From: Ancylobacter rudongensis
GTDB lineage: Bacteria; Pseudomonadota; Alphaproteobacteria; Rhizobiales; Xanthobacteraceae
Reading direction: 5' to 3'
NCBI RefSeq assembly: GCF_900100155.1
Contig: NZ_FMTP01000008.1
Span: 1 to 64,000 of the forward strand
Length of the DNA stretch: 64,000 nt
The position numbers were made by a program, and so were the translations under genes. Under the pieces are notes generated by a model. The model worked only from the letters and a program-made list of their open reading frames with translations. It was not told where the DNA came from and did not search any database. This document shows, piece by piece, positions 15,619-24,042 of this stretch. Every line of letters starts with the position of its first letter. Positions within the stretch are counted from its first letter, which is position 1.

Positions 15619-17979
15619 TCAGCCGCCCGTTGGCTCGAAGATCGCCTTCGCCACCCGGGCATGGATGCCCCAATTGCCGTCGGCGACCTGGGTGACGCCG
15701 AAATCGACCGCCACCGACATCAGCGAAATCGCCTCATCCTCGTCCAGGCCGTAGCGTTCCATCAGGAAGTTGCGAGTGGCGCGCGAGGCGCTGCGCAGCG
15801 CCCGGCTGAGCGAGGAACGCTTGAACACTTCGGACTGGGCGTTGCGGCCGAGCTCGCGGAGATAGTTGGTGTAGCTGAAGCCGTGCAGCAGCCAGGCATC
15901 CGGCGTCTCGATGAGCGGCGCCGCCAGCCCGTTGAGAAACACCTTCTCCGTCTCACCGCGCTTGTGCAGCACGAGCCGCACCTGCCCGGTCAGCGAGCAT
16001 TCGAGCGCCGTGCCGCTGATCTCGCCATCGCCCTGTGCGAGATGCGGATCACCGAGTGAGAGCAGCGCCCCCGGTACCGCCACCGGCAGATAGACCCGCG
16101 CGCCCTTCCCCGCCCGCCAATTGTCGATATTGCCGCCGAAATAACCGGGCGGCACCGAATCGACGATGTCGGTCTCGCGCGGGGCGACCGCGATGAAGCC
16201 GAGATGCGGGCGCACCGGAATGCGGGCGCCCTTCAGCACGCCTTCGCGCTTCTCGATGCGGGAATGGTCGACCGGCACGCCGGGATAGTCGATCGTCTCG
16301 TGCACGACGCCGAACGGGTCGGTCTGCGGCACCCAGCGGAAGGAATAGACCGCCTCGGCAAAGCCGCTCTCGCCAGCCGCGTCAGTGCGGTAGACGGTGA
16401 TCACCTCGCGCTTGCGCGGCTCGTCGAGAATGTCGTCATGGTGGAAGCCCCAGGCGGCCGCCGCATTGGAGCCGAAGGCCTGACCCGCATAGGCGGGGTT
16501 GGCGCAGGGACGGGGGCGCAGATCGAGGATCTCCACCTCCAGCACATCGCCCGGCTCGGCGCCGTGGACGAAGATCGGCCCGGTGCAGATGTGGACGCCG
16601 AAGCCCTCGCCCGCCCCGCGCCCGAAGATCGAGGCGTTCACCGGGCCGGCGCCGCGCCGGTCCACGGCCTTGAAGTCGCGCGTCCAGCGAAAGACGCTTT
16701 CGGCGCCGGCATCAAACTGGATCATCCGCTCGGCATCGTCCGAAGCATGCTGGGTCAGGGTCTCGACCGTCACCCGCGCGCCCGAGCGCACCCGCAGCAC
16801 CGGCGGAATGGTGCGCGAGAGATAGCCCCAATGCACGGTGTCGCGCGATACCGGCAGATGATGCTCGCCGGGCGATCCCGGCTCCGGCGACGTCCGTCCC
16901 GCCACGGCGCTCTCGGGCGCGGCGGCGTCCGTCCCCTCCGCGTTCGGCCCGGTGGGCGCGGCGGAGAGCGGACCCGGCCGGACCGGGCGCGAGCCCGAAT
17001 GCATGGGACGGCCCCGGGTCCAGCGGGTCTCCACGGTGGAACCGGCGGACTTGCGGTATTCGCGCGGCGAGATGGCGTAGGCGGTGCTGAACACCCGGCT
17101 GAAATGCGCCTGGTCGGCAAAGCCCCAGCGAAAGCCGATCTCGGCGATCGAGCGGTCGGCATGCTGGGGATTGACCAGATCGAGCCGGCACTGCTCCAGC
17201 CGGCGGTGGCGGACATAATCGGAGAAGGAACGGTCCTGGCCTTCGAACAGGCGCTGGATATAGCGCGCCGACAGGCCCTCCGCCTTGGCGATATCCGCCA
17301 CTGACAGGTCCGGCTCGCGCAGCCGCGCCTCGATCTGCCCGCAGACACGGGCGAAATGAGCGGCCTGGACCTGGGTGGCCGTGTCCTCCTCCGGCCGCGC
17401 CTCGGCCAGCAGGGCGGAGAGCACCAGCTCGGTGATGGCCGGCTCGGCCGCCATCACGTCGCCATCCTCCATCATGGCGAAGTTGGCCGCGAGGGCGCGC
17501 ATCATCGGCCGGGCGGCGAGCGCGGAAATCGATTCACCCAGCACCAGGGTCGGCACGGTGGCGGCGCGGCCGAGCCGACCCACCAGCCTCTCCCGCGGCA
17601 GGCGCAGCAGCAGCAGCTCGAAATCATTGCGGAACTGAACCGAGAAGCGCGTCGCCGGATCGCAGACCCACAGATCGCCATCGGCGAATTCCGCCGCGCG
17701 GCGGCCGGAATCGGTGAGGTGGCCGCGACCATAATTGACGAAGCCGATCAGGATCTGCGGCTCGGCCTCGGCCAGAGGGACGAGATCCTGCGCTCGCGAG
17801 CGCAAAAGGGCGAAGGTGGCCTGGGTCGGCGACCGCTTGATCGACACCTCGCCGAAATGGAACACCGCGTCCTTTGGCATCCGCGCCGCCAAAGCGAGCC
17901 CGGCCAGCGTCTCGCGCCAGGCGGCCTCCTGCTTGCTGGCGGGAAAGGCGTTGATCGAAATCGGAGCGGCTCGGTTCAT
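15619..17979 (-). CDS. AraC-family regulator fused to an acetamidase/formamidase
   Basis: A single 786-residue frame joins two complete proteins. Residues 1-200 are an AraC-binding-like sensor domain. Residues 209-313 are the AraC/XylS DNA-binding domain, with both helix-turn-helix units (LSVADIAKAEGLSARYIQRLF and RSIAEIGFRWGFADQAHFSRVF). After a Pro/Gly-rich linker (314-370), residues 371-786 are a full acetamidase/formamidase (FmdA) domain: HICTGPIFVHGAEPGDVLEV, GYFGGNIDNW, LGDPHLAQGDGE and a C-terminal VADGNWGIHARVAKAIF. Each motif has a counterpart in the stand-alone FmdA at 31897-32832. No frame change occurs across the linker. It is divergent from a TRAP transporter operon, with a 12-bp direct repeat between them. 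It probably both hydrolyses an amide and regulates its use. Confidence 0.88.
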   Translation of the reverse strand: MNRAAPISINAFPASKQEAAWRETLAGLALAARMPKDAVFHFGEVSIKRSPTQATFALLRSRAQDLVPLAEAEPQILIGFVNYGRGHLTDSGRRAAEFADGDLWVCDPATRFSVQFRNDFELLLLRLPRERLVGRLGRAATVPTLVLGESISALAARPMMRALAANFAMMEDGDVMAAEPAITELVLSALLAEARPEEDTATQVQAAHFARVCGQIEARLREPDLSVADIAKAEGLSARYIQRLFEGQDRSFSDYVRHRRLEQCRLDLVNPQHADRSIAEIGFRWGFADQAHFSRVFSTAYAISPREYRKSAGSTVETRWTRGRPMHSGSRPVRPGPLSAAPTGPNAEGTDAAAPESAVAGRTSPEPGSPGEHHLPVSRDTVHWGYLSRTIPPVLRVRSGARVTVETLTQHASDDAERMIQFDAGAESVFRWTRDFKAVDRRGAGPVNASIFGRGAGEGFGVHICTGPIFVHGAEPGDVLEVEILDLRPRPCANPAYAGQAFGSNAAAAWGFHHDDILDEPRKREVITVYRTDAAGESGFAEAVYSFRWVPQTDPFGVVHETIDYPGVPVDHSRIEKREGVLKGARIPVRPHLGFIAVAPRETDIVDSVPPGYFGGNIDNWRAGKGARVYLPVAVPGALLSLGDPHLAQGDGEISGTALECSLTGQVRLVLHKRGETEKVFLNGLAAPLIETPDAWLLHGFSYTNYLRELGRNAQSEVFKRSSLSRALRSASRATRNFLMERYGLDEDEAISLMSVAVDFGVTQVADGNWGIHARVAKAIFEPTGG

Positions 17980-18032
17980 GCGGGCGGTCTACACGGTGGG
18001 AGGCGATTTCCGCAGTGAAGCACTTTGACGAA

Positions 18033-18080
18033 CGGCGCACAAAAACTTGTCGCAGCCCCGTAGCCCGCCGGCGCACAAAA
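18033..18080. promoter_or_regulatory. Direct-repeat operator between the AraC fusion and the TRAP operon
   Basis: CGGCGCACAAAA occurs at 18033-18044 and exactly again at 18069-18080, 36 bases apart start to start (about 3.5 helical turns). Direct repeats are the usual operator form for AraC-type regulators, and the adjacent gene encodes one. An AT-rich stretch (18090-18130) suitable for a promoter follows toward the TRAP genes. Binding is inferred, not shown. Confidence 0.5.
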
Positions 18081-18267
18081 TCGCGTCAATCGACTATATG
18101 TAATTGTTTCTACAAATTTATTTTTCCTGAGACCGGGAACACTGTAGTGCTCCTTACCCAACCGCTGCCCCCAATGGGGCATTGCCCGCACCGAAAGGCA
18201 GCGCTTCTCTAGCGCCGATCAGGACGCGCCGCAGGCACTCGGCGCCCATCGTATCAAGGGGAACAAC

Positions 18268-19362
18268 ATGGATCGCCGTGGATTTCTGGGGGCCGGTCTT
18301 GCCGGCACCGCCGCTGCCGTCACGCTCGCCGCGCCGCACGTCGCCCGTGCACAGGAGACGTTCAGCTGGAAGATGACCAACGCCTATGGTCCCGGCGCGC
18401 CCTTCTATGTCACCGGGCCGGGCAGCCCGACCTATTTCTGCGATCTGGTCGGCAAGATGTCGGGCGGGCGCCTGACCATCCAGCATTTCGCGGCCGGCGA
18501 ACTGATCCCGGCGCTTGAGGGCTTCGACGCCGTGTCTTCCGGCACGGTCGAGATGAACGCCGCCAATTCCTATTTCTGGGCCGGCAAGGTGCCGGCGGCG
18601 CAGTTCTTCACCTGCGTGCCGTTCGGCCTCAACTTCCAGGGCCAGAACGCCTGGATCTACCATGGCGGCGGCCTCCAGCTGTGGGAAGAGCTCTACGACC
18701 CCTTCAACCTCGTGCCGATGCCGCTGGGCAATACCGGCGTGCAGATGTCCGGCTGGTTCCGCAAGCCGATCGAGAAGGTCGAGGACTTCAAGGGCCTGAA
18801 GATGCGCATCCCGGGCCTGGCCGGAAAGGTCTATGCCCAGCTCGGCGTCGACGTGAAGCTGCTGCCCGGCGGCGAAATCTTCCCGGCGCTGGAACGCGGC
18901 GTGATCGACGCCGCCGAGTTCGTCGGCCCCTATCAGGATCGCCGGCTGGGCCTGCAGAAGGCCGCCAAGTACTACTACACCACCGGCTGGCACGAGCCGA
19001 GCAACGTCACCGAGCTGATCGTCAACAAGATTGCCTGGAACTCGCTTCCGGACGATCTCAAGGAAATCGTCCGCGCCGCCGCCGCCGCCTGCAACGTCAT
19101 CAGCCACACCTGGTGCGAGGCGACCAATGGCGAGGCGATGACTGACCTCGTGAAGAACCAGGGCGTGATCGCCGGCCCCTACCCGACGCCTGTCGTTGAC
19201 AAGCTGCGCGAGGTGACGGCCACCACGCTGCAGCAGCTCGCCGACTCCGACCCGAAGATCAAGAAGGTCTACGACTCCTTCAGCAAGTTCGCGGCGGAGC
19301 ACAGCCAGTGGGCCGGCTTGTCGGAAGCGGTGTACCAGACCCAGATCCGCAGGGGCTCATGA
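18268..19362 (+). CDS. dctP: TRAP transporter periplasmic binding protein DctP (TakP-like)
   Basis: Captures the substrate in the periplasm for a TRAP secondary transporter. 364 residues with a signal peptide of twin-arginine appearance (MDRRGFLGAGLAG, cleavage after HVARA). Segments FGLNFQGQNAWIYHGGG, QMSGWFRKPIEKVEDFKGLKMRIPG, ALERGVIDAAEFVGPYQD and YYYTTGWHEPSNV match the TakP group, which binds 2-oxo acids or similar small carboxylates. The Arg in GWFRK is the usual carboxylate-binding residue. It is first in an operon with DctQ, DctM and a gamma-glutamyltransferase, so the ligand may be an amino-acid derivative; this is inference. Confidence 0.92.
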   Translation: MDRRGFLGAGLAGTAAAVTLAAPHVARAQETFSWKMTNAYGPGAPFYVTGPGSPTYFCDLVGKMSGGRLTIQHFAAGELIPALEGFDAVSSGTVEMNAANSYFWAGKVPAAQFFTCVPFGLNFQGQNAWIYHGGGLQLWEELYDPFNLVPMPLGNTGVQMSGWFRKPIEKVEDFKGLKMRIPGLAGKVYAQLGVDVKLLPGGEIFPALERGVIDAAEFVGPYQDRRLGLQKAAKYYYTTGWHEPSNVTELIVNKIAWNSLPDDLKEIVRAAAAACNVISHTWCEATNGEAMTDLVKNQGVIAGPYPTPVVDKLREVTATTLQQLADSDPKIKKVYDSFSKFAAEHSQWAGLSEAVYQTQIRRGS

Positions 19363-19907
19363 GCGGCACGCTTGAAAAGATCGCCCGCGGCCTCGACGCC
19401 ATCGTCGAGGCCTGCGGCTGGGTCGCGGCGTGGACGGGCTTCGCGCTCGTCCTCGTCATGGCCGGCAATGTGTTGATGCGCTACGTCTTCAGCACCGGCT
19501 CGGTGGCGATGCAGGAGCTGGAATGGCACCTGATGGCACCGCTGACGCTGCTGTGCATCGCCTACACGATCAAGCATGAAGGCCATGTGCGGGTGGACAT
19601 CTTCTATGCCCGCCTGCCCCGGCGCGTGCGCCAGTCGATCGACCTGTTCTCGGCGCTGTGCGTGGTGGCGCTGTCGGTCATCGTGATCGTGCTGTCCTGG
19701 CGCTATGTGATGCAGTCCTACCGCATCGCCGAGGGTTCGCCCGACCCCGGCGGACTGCCCTACCGTTTCATCATCAAGGCGATGATCCCGGCCGGCTTCG
19801 CGCTGCTGCTCCTCCAGAGCCTCGCTGCAAGCCTGCGTGCGCTGATCCCCTTCCTCGGCGGTGAGGCTGAGCCTCCCGCGCAGGTGCCTGCCAATGCCCG
19901 TCAATGA
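19359..19907 (+). CDS. dctQ: TRAP transporter small permease DctQ
   Basis: Small membrane subunit of the TRAP transporter; 182 residues with four transmembrane helices. Family segments are VMAGNVLMRYVF, AMQELEWHLMAPLTLLCIAY and HEGHVRVDIFYARLPRR. The start ATG at 19359 overlaps the dctP stop by four bases, which decides it over an upstream in-frame start. It overlaps dctM by 14 bases. Confidence 0.92.
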   Translation: MSGTLEKIARGLDAIVEACGWVAAWTGFALVLVMAGNVLMRYVFSTGSVAMQELEWHLMAPLTLLCIAYTIKHEGHVRVDIFYARLPRRVRQSIDLFSALCVVALSVIVIVLSWRYVMQSYRIAEGSPDPGGLPYRFIIKAMIPAGFALLLLQSLAASLRALIPFLGGEAEPPAQVPANARQ

Positions 19908-21219
19908 AATCCTGGCGATCGCCTGCATCGCCTCCTTCTTCGTCATGCTGCTCATCGGTGTGCCGGTGGCGCTCACACTGGCGATCAGCGGCTTCTTCTT
20001 CGGCTGGCTCGGCTTCGGCACCACGTTGTTCGCCTTGCTGCCGGCCCGCATCTATGGCGTCACCGCCAATTACACGCTGATCGCCATCCCGCTCTTCGTG
20101 TTCATGGGCGTGATGCTGGAGAAGTCGCGGCTCGCCGACGAGCTGATGGAGGTGATCGGCCATCTCTCGGGCAGCCTGCGCGGCGGCATGGGGCTGGGCA
20201 TTGTGCTGGTCGGCATGCTGATGGGCGCCACCACAGGCATTGTCGGCGCGACCATCGTCACGCTCGGCCTGCTCACTTTGCCCACCCTGCTGCGGCGCGG
20301 CTATGACCGCAGCCTGTCCTGCGGCGCCATCTGCGCCTCCGGCACGCTCGGCCAGCTCATTCCGCCCTCGACCATCCTCATCCTGCTCGCCGACATTCTC
20401 GGCGAATCGGTCGGCACTCTGTTCGCCGCCGCCCTCATGCCGGGGCTGCTGCTCACCGGCATCTTCTGCGCCTATATGCTGCTCGTCGGCGTCATCTGGC
20501 CTGAAAAGGTGCCGGCCATTCCGCTCGCCGAGCGCCAGGCGATGCCGCGCCGGCAGCTCTGGCTGACGGCGCTGAAAGTCGGCCTACCGCCGATCGGCCT
20601 CGTGCTCGCCGTGCTCGGCTCTATCATCGGCGGCATCGCCGCGCCGACGGAAGCCGCCAGCATGGGCGCGCTCGGCTCCATCCTCGTCGCCGCCTTTGCC
20701 GGACGTTTCACCCTGCGCACCCTGATCGACACGGTGCAGACCACGGCGCGCATCACCGCGATGATGTTCTTCGTGCTGATCTGCTCGCAGGTCTTCGCGC
20801 TGGCCTTCCGTGGGCTGGGCGGCGAGCGGCTGGTGCATGACGCCTTCTCGATGGTGCCCGGCGGCACCGACGGCATTCTCATCTTCATGCTGCTGATCAT
20901 CTTCGTGCTCGGCTTCTTCATCGAGTGGATCGAGATCAGCTACATCGTGGTGCCGATGTTCCTGCCGCTCATGCAGGCGGCCGGCGTCGACCTGATCTGG
21001 GCCGCGGCGCTGATCGCCACCGTGCTGCAGACCTCCTTCCTCACCCCGCCCTTCGGCTGGGCGCTGTTTTACCTGCGCGGCGTGGCGCCGCCTGAAGTGA
21101 CGACCGGCGACATCTATCGCGGCGTGCTTCCCTTCATCGGTCTTCAGATCTGTGCCGTGGCGCTGGTCTTCACCTTCCCGGCGGTAGCGACCTGGCTGCC
21201 GAAGGCGATCGGCTGGTAG
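19894..21219 (+). CDS. dctM: TRAP transporter large permease DctM
   Basis: Main transport subunit of the sodium-driven TRAP transporter; 441 residues and about 12 hydrophobic segments. Typical segments are FVFMGVMLEKSRLADELMEV, GATTGIVGATIVTLGLLTLP, GAICASGTLGQLIPPSTILI and GFFIEWIEISYIVVPMFLP. The ATG at 19894 (MPVNEILAIACIASFF) is preferred to the frame start at 19861. It overlaps dctQ and is followed 16 bases later by the gamma-glutamyltransferase gene, so all four genes form one operon. Confidence 0.93.
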   Translation: MPVNEILAIACIASFFVMLLIGVPVALTLAISGFFFGWLGFGTTLFALLPARIYGVTANYTLIAIPLFVFMGVMLEKSRLADELMEVIGHLSGSLRGGMGLGIVLVGMLMGATTGIVGATIVTLGLLTLPTLLRRGYDRSLSCGAICASGTLGQLIPPSTILILLADILGESVGTLFAAALMPGLLLTGIFCAYMLLVGVIWPEKVPAIPLAERQAMPRRQLWLTALKVGLPPIGLVLAVLGSIIGGIAAPTEAASMGALGSILVAAFAGRFTLRTLIDTVQTTARITAMMFFVLICSQVFALAFRGLGGERLVHDAFSMVPGGTDGILIFMLLIIFVLGFFIEWIEISYIVVPMFLPLMQAAGVDLIWAAALIATVLQTSFLTPPFGWALFYLRGVAPPEVTTGDIYRGVLPFIGLQICAVALVFTFPAVATWLPKAIGW

Positions 21220-21235
21220 CCGGAGTTTACGTGAC

Positions 21236-22825
21236 ATGCTGAACACTGTTCGTGCCCGCCGTGGCATGGTGACATCACCGCATCATCTCGCCAGCGAGGC
21301 GGGACTGCGGGTGCTGCGCGAAGGCGGCAATGCGGTTGAGGCGACGATCGCCATGGCGGCGGCGCTGGCCGTCGTCTACCCGCACATGACCGCGATTGGC
21401 GGCGACGGCTTCTGGCTGATCGGCGCGCCGGGCGAGACGCCCGTCGCCATCGACGCCTGCAGCCGAGCGGCGGCGGCGGCGATGCCGGAACTCTATTTCC
21501 GCGCCGGGTTGGAGGCGATCCCCCAGCGCGGGCCGCTCGCCGCCAACACCACCGCCGGCACGGTCGCGGGCTGGGGCGAGGCACTGGCGCTGAGCGGGGA
21601 GCGCGGCGGCACGCTGCCGCTCGCGCGCCTGGTCGAGGACGCGGTCTGGCACGCCCGCAACGGCTTCGCCGTCACCGCCAGCCAGAGCGAACTGACCGCG
21701 CAGAAGCTGCCGGAACTCGGCCATATCTCCGGCTTTGCCGACACCTTCCTCACGAACGGCGCCGCGCCGGCGACCGGCTCCACCATGAAGCTGCCGGCGC
21801 TGGGCGAGACCCTGCACCGGCTCGGCATCGAGGGGACCGAGAGCTTCTATCGCGGGGCTCTGGCGCGCGAGATCGCGCAGGATCTTGCCGCCGCTGGCTC
21901 GCCGGTGACGCTGGACGACCTCGCCGCGTGCCGCGCCAGCCGGGTAACGCCGCTATCGGTGAGGCTGCCGGGCATCCAGCTCTTCAACTTTCCCCCGCCG
22001 ACGCAGGGGCTGGCCTCGCTGATGATCCTCGCTCTGTTCGGCCGGCTCGGCGTGAGCGAGGCCGAGGGCTTCGCCCATCTGCACGGGCTGGTGGAGGCGA
22101 CCAAGCAGGCCTTCCTCGTGCGCGACCGGCTTGTCGGCGATCCCGATTCAATGCCGGGCGACCCGCGCGACTGGCTGACCGATCAGGCGCTCGACACCCT
22201 CGCCGCCCGGATCGACCCGGCGCACGCCCGGCCCTGGCCGGCGCCGCCCTCCGCTGGTGACACGGTCTGGCTCGGCGCTATCGATGGCGACGGGCTGGCG
22301 GCCAGCTTCATCCAGAGCATCTATTTCGAATTCGGCTCAGGCATCGTGCTGCCACAGACCGGCATCGTCTGGCAGAATCGCGGCTCCAGCTTCGCCCTTG
22401 CCGGCGACGGGCCGCGCGTGCTGGCGCCCGGCCGCAAGCCGTTCCACACCCTCAACCCCGCCATGGCGCAGTTCGAGGATGGCCGGCACATGGTCTATGG
22501 CACCATGGGCGGCGAGGGCCAGCCGCAGACACAGGCCGCGCTGTTCTCGCGCTACGGCCTGTTCGGGCAGGAGCTGCAGGCGGCCATCACCGCCCCGCGC
22601 TGGCTGCTGGGCCGCACCTGGGGCGCGGAAACGGTGACGCTGAAGCTGGAAGACCGCTTCCCCCCCGCCGTCACCGACGCCCTGCGCGCGGCGGGGCACG
22701 AGGTGGAGACGGTGGCGCCCTTCGATGCCATGATGGGCCATGCCGGCGCCATCGTCCGCCAGCCGGACGGAAGGCTGGAAGGCGCGAGCGACCCGCGCAG
22801 CGACGGCGCCGCCATGGGGTTCTAG
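21236..22825 (+). CDS. Gamma-glutamyltransferase family Ntn-hydrolase (YwrD-like)
   Basis: 529-residue member of the gamma-glutamyltranspeptidase/hydrolase family. The N-terminal MVTSPHHLASEAGLRVLREGGNAVEATIAM and TAIGGDGFWLI segments are typical. The predicted autoprocessing site precedes the Thr in GDTVWLGAIDGDGLAASFIQ, where the new N-terminal Thr would be the nucleophile. FGSGIVLPQTGIVWQNRGSSF and GTMGGEGQPQTQA follow as in the YwrD subgroup. No signal peptide is evident, so it should act in the cytoplasm on imported gamma-glutamyl compounds or amides. It is the last gene of the TRAP operon, which suggests the transported compound is its substrate. Confidence 0.88.
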   Translation: MLNTVRARRGMVTSPHHLASEAGLRVLREGGNAVEATIAMAAALAVVYPHMTAIGGDGFWLIGAPGETPVAIDACSRAAAAAMPELYFRAGLEAIPQRGPLAANTTAGTVAGWGEALALSGERGGTLPLARLVEDAVWHARNGFAVTASQSELTAQKLPELGHISGFADTFLTNGAAPATGSTMKLPALGETLHRLGIEGTESFYRGALAREIAQDLAAAGSPVTLDDLAACRASRVTPLSVRLPGIQLFNFPPPTQGLASLMILALFGRLGVSEAEGFAHLHGLVEATKQAFLVRDRLVGDPDSMPGDPRDWLTDQALDTLAARIDPAHARPWPAPPSAGDTVWLGAIDGDGLAASFIQSIYFEFGSGIVLPQTGIVWQNRGSSFALAGDGPRVLAPGRKPFHTLNPAMAQFEDGRHMVYGTMGGEGQPQTQAALFSRYGLFGQELQAAITAPRWLLGRTWGAETVTLKLEDRFPPAVTDALRAAGHEVETVAPFDAMMGHAGAIVRQPDGRLEGASDPRSDGAAMGF

Positions 22826-22871
22826 GCCCCGGCCTCACGCCCCATGAGCGTGTGGAAGCCTGCAGGACAAG

Positions 22872-22898
22872 AAAAAAGGGCCGCGTTTGCGGCCCTTT
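22872..22898 (-). terminator. Rho-independent terminator of the porin gene
   Basis: A 9-bp perfect stem (AAGGGCCGC / GCGGCCCTT) with a 4-nt loop lies 25 bases past the porin stop. On the minus strand it ends in a run of six T, a classic intrinsic terminator. The symmetrical A/T flanks could also serve the gamma-glutamyltransferase operon from the other side. Confidence 0.88.
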
Positions 22899-22923
22899 CA
22901 AATCGCCCAGAGGAGAGAGGCGC

Positions 22924-23676
22924 TCAGAACTTGTAGTTCAGGCCGACCTTGGCGGTGTGGAAGGTCGTCTTCGTGTCGAGCGTGCCGGTCACGCCCTCGG
23001 CCAGGAAGCCGCTGAACGCAGACGTCTCGCCGAGATCGACATAGAGATACTCGGTCTTCAGCGTCCAGTTGTTGTTGATGGCGTATTCGAAACCGGCACC
23101 GGCGGTCCAGCCCCAATTGGTGTCGTCAGCGGATTCGCTGAGCAGGAAGCCCGGTCCGGCGACGCTGATGCTCGACTTCACCTTGCCATAGGCCGCGCCA
23201 CCCGTGCCGTAGACCAGCAGGTTGTCGAAGGCGTAGCCGAGGCGGGCGCGAATGGTGCCGAACCACTCGACTTCCGAGCCGGCATTCGCCGAGAAGCCCG
23301 CCGGGAGGAGCGGAATGGCCAAGCCGGCGTCCAGCTTGCCCTCAATGCCCGACCACTGGAAATCCGCCTCGACACCGAGCACGACATTGTTGGCGAACTG
23401 GTAGTTGTAGCCGATCTGCGCGCCGCCGAAGAAGCCGCTCGAATCGAGCGTCGCCGAGCCGCTCGCGACAGGCACGCCGTCCGACGCCACCGAGAACGGG
23501 TATTCGAACTCGTTGCCGCCATAGCCCACATTGGCGCCAAGGTAGAAGCCGGTCCAGGAAAACACCGGCTCGACCACAACCACTTCAGCCTTGGTCGGAT
23601 AAGGCAGATCAGCCGCGATGGCAGCGACCGGCATGGCGGCGCTCATCAGGACAGCACCCAGCAGTATATTCTTCAT
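22924..23676 (-). CDS. Outer membrane beta-barrel protein (Omp25/31 porin family)
   Basis: A 250-residue outer membrane protein with signal peptide (MKNILLGAVLMSAAMPVAAIAA, cleaved before DLPYPT). An eight-stranded barrel is indicated by repeated aromatic-glycine patterns: FSWTGFYLGANVGYGG at the N-terminus, QIGYNYQFANNVVLGVEADFQW, RARLGYAFDNLLVYGTGGAAYG, and the terminal strand HTAKVGLNYKF ending in Phe, the outer-membrane sorting signature. This is the Omp25/Omp31 type common in Brucella, Bartonella and relatives. It has its own terminator and an AT-rich promoter region. Lower-GC codon use than the neighbours is usual for highly expressed porins. Confidence 0.92.
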   Translation of the reverse strand: MKNILLGAVLMSAAMPVAAIAADLPYPTKAEVVVVEPVFSWTGFYLGANVGYGGNEFEYPFSVASDGVPVASGSATLDSSGFFGGAQIGYNYQFANNVVLGVEADFQWSGIEGKLDAGLAIPLLPAGFSANAGSEVEWFGTIRARLGYAFDNLLVYGTGGAAYGKVKSSISVAGPGFLLSESADDTNWGWTAGAGFEYAINNNWTLKTEYLYVDLGETSAFSGFLAEGVTGTLDTKTTFHTAKVGLNYKF

Positions 23677-23961
23677 TTCGCGTCCCCCAGTCAGATTACA
23701 TTGCGGCAATTTACCCATTCTGAGGGATTCGCGTAGTGCAAATATGCAACACCCGCTCAAATTGAAACCATATTCAGTGCAACACCGTACCATAGTACGT
23801 CATATTGTATTATTTTACCTCGCTCAATTATTGTCCATTGCATGGTGCCATGATGCCTCTTGCCATTCGGAGAGTCCGCTGATTTGAGCGTCATGATGAC
23901 TTACTCAAAGGCATCGCGAGAGCATTCCTAGAGAGCGGCGCGGGTGCCCCCAGTGCCGCAC
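23677..23961. promoter_or_regulatory. AT-rich divergent regulatory region
   Basis: This is one of the most AT-rich stretches of the window. TGCAACACC occurs at 23745-23753 and 23778-23786, 33 bases apart (about three helical turns), which suits paired activator sites. Between them and the sigma-54 promoter at 23962 lies an AT run (ATATTGTATTATTTTA, about 23802-23817) that could bend DNA or bind IHF. It should also contain the promoter of the porin gene on the other strand. Protein binding is inferred. Confidence 0.4.
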
Positions 23962-23977
23962 TGGCACCGCTTTTGCT
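23962..23977 (+). promoter_or_regulatory. Sigma-54 promoter of the FAD oxidoreductase pair
   Basis: TGGCACCGCTTTTGCT matches the -24/-12 consensus (TGGCAC-N5-TTGCW), with exactly ten bases between the invariant GG and GC. The transcript should start near 23988, just before the start codons of the gene that follows. Confidence 0.85.
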
Positions 23978-24042
23978 AGCTTCGGCGTCCGGCCGCGCGC
24001 ATGAAGGGCCGCACGCCACTTCCATGCTCGAACAGGCCATCC

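Noticed and set aside
18128-18140. Single TGAGAC near the TRAP promoter
   Set aside because: An isolated hexamer is expected by chance about thirty times in this window on both strands; there is no sigma-54 element nearby.
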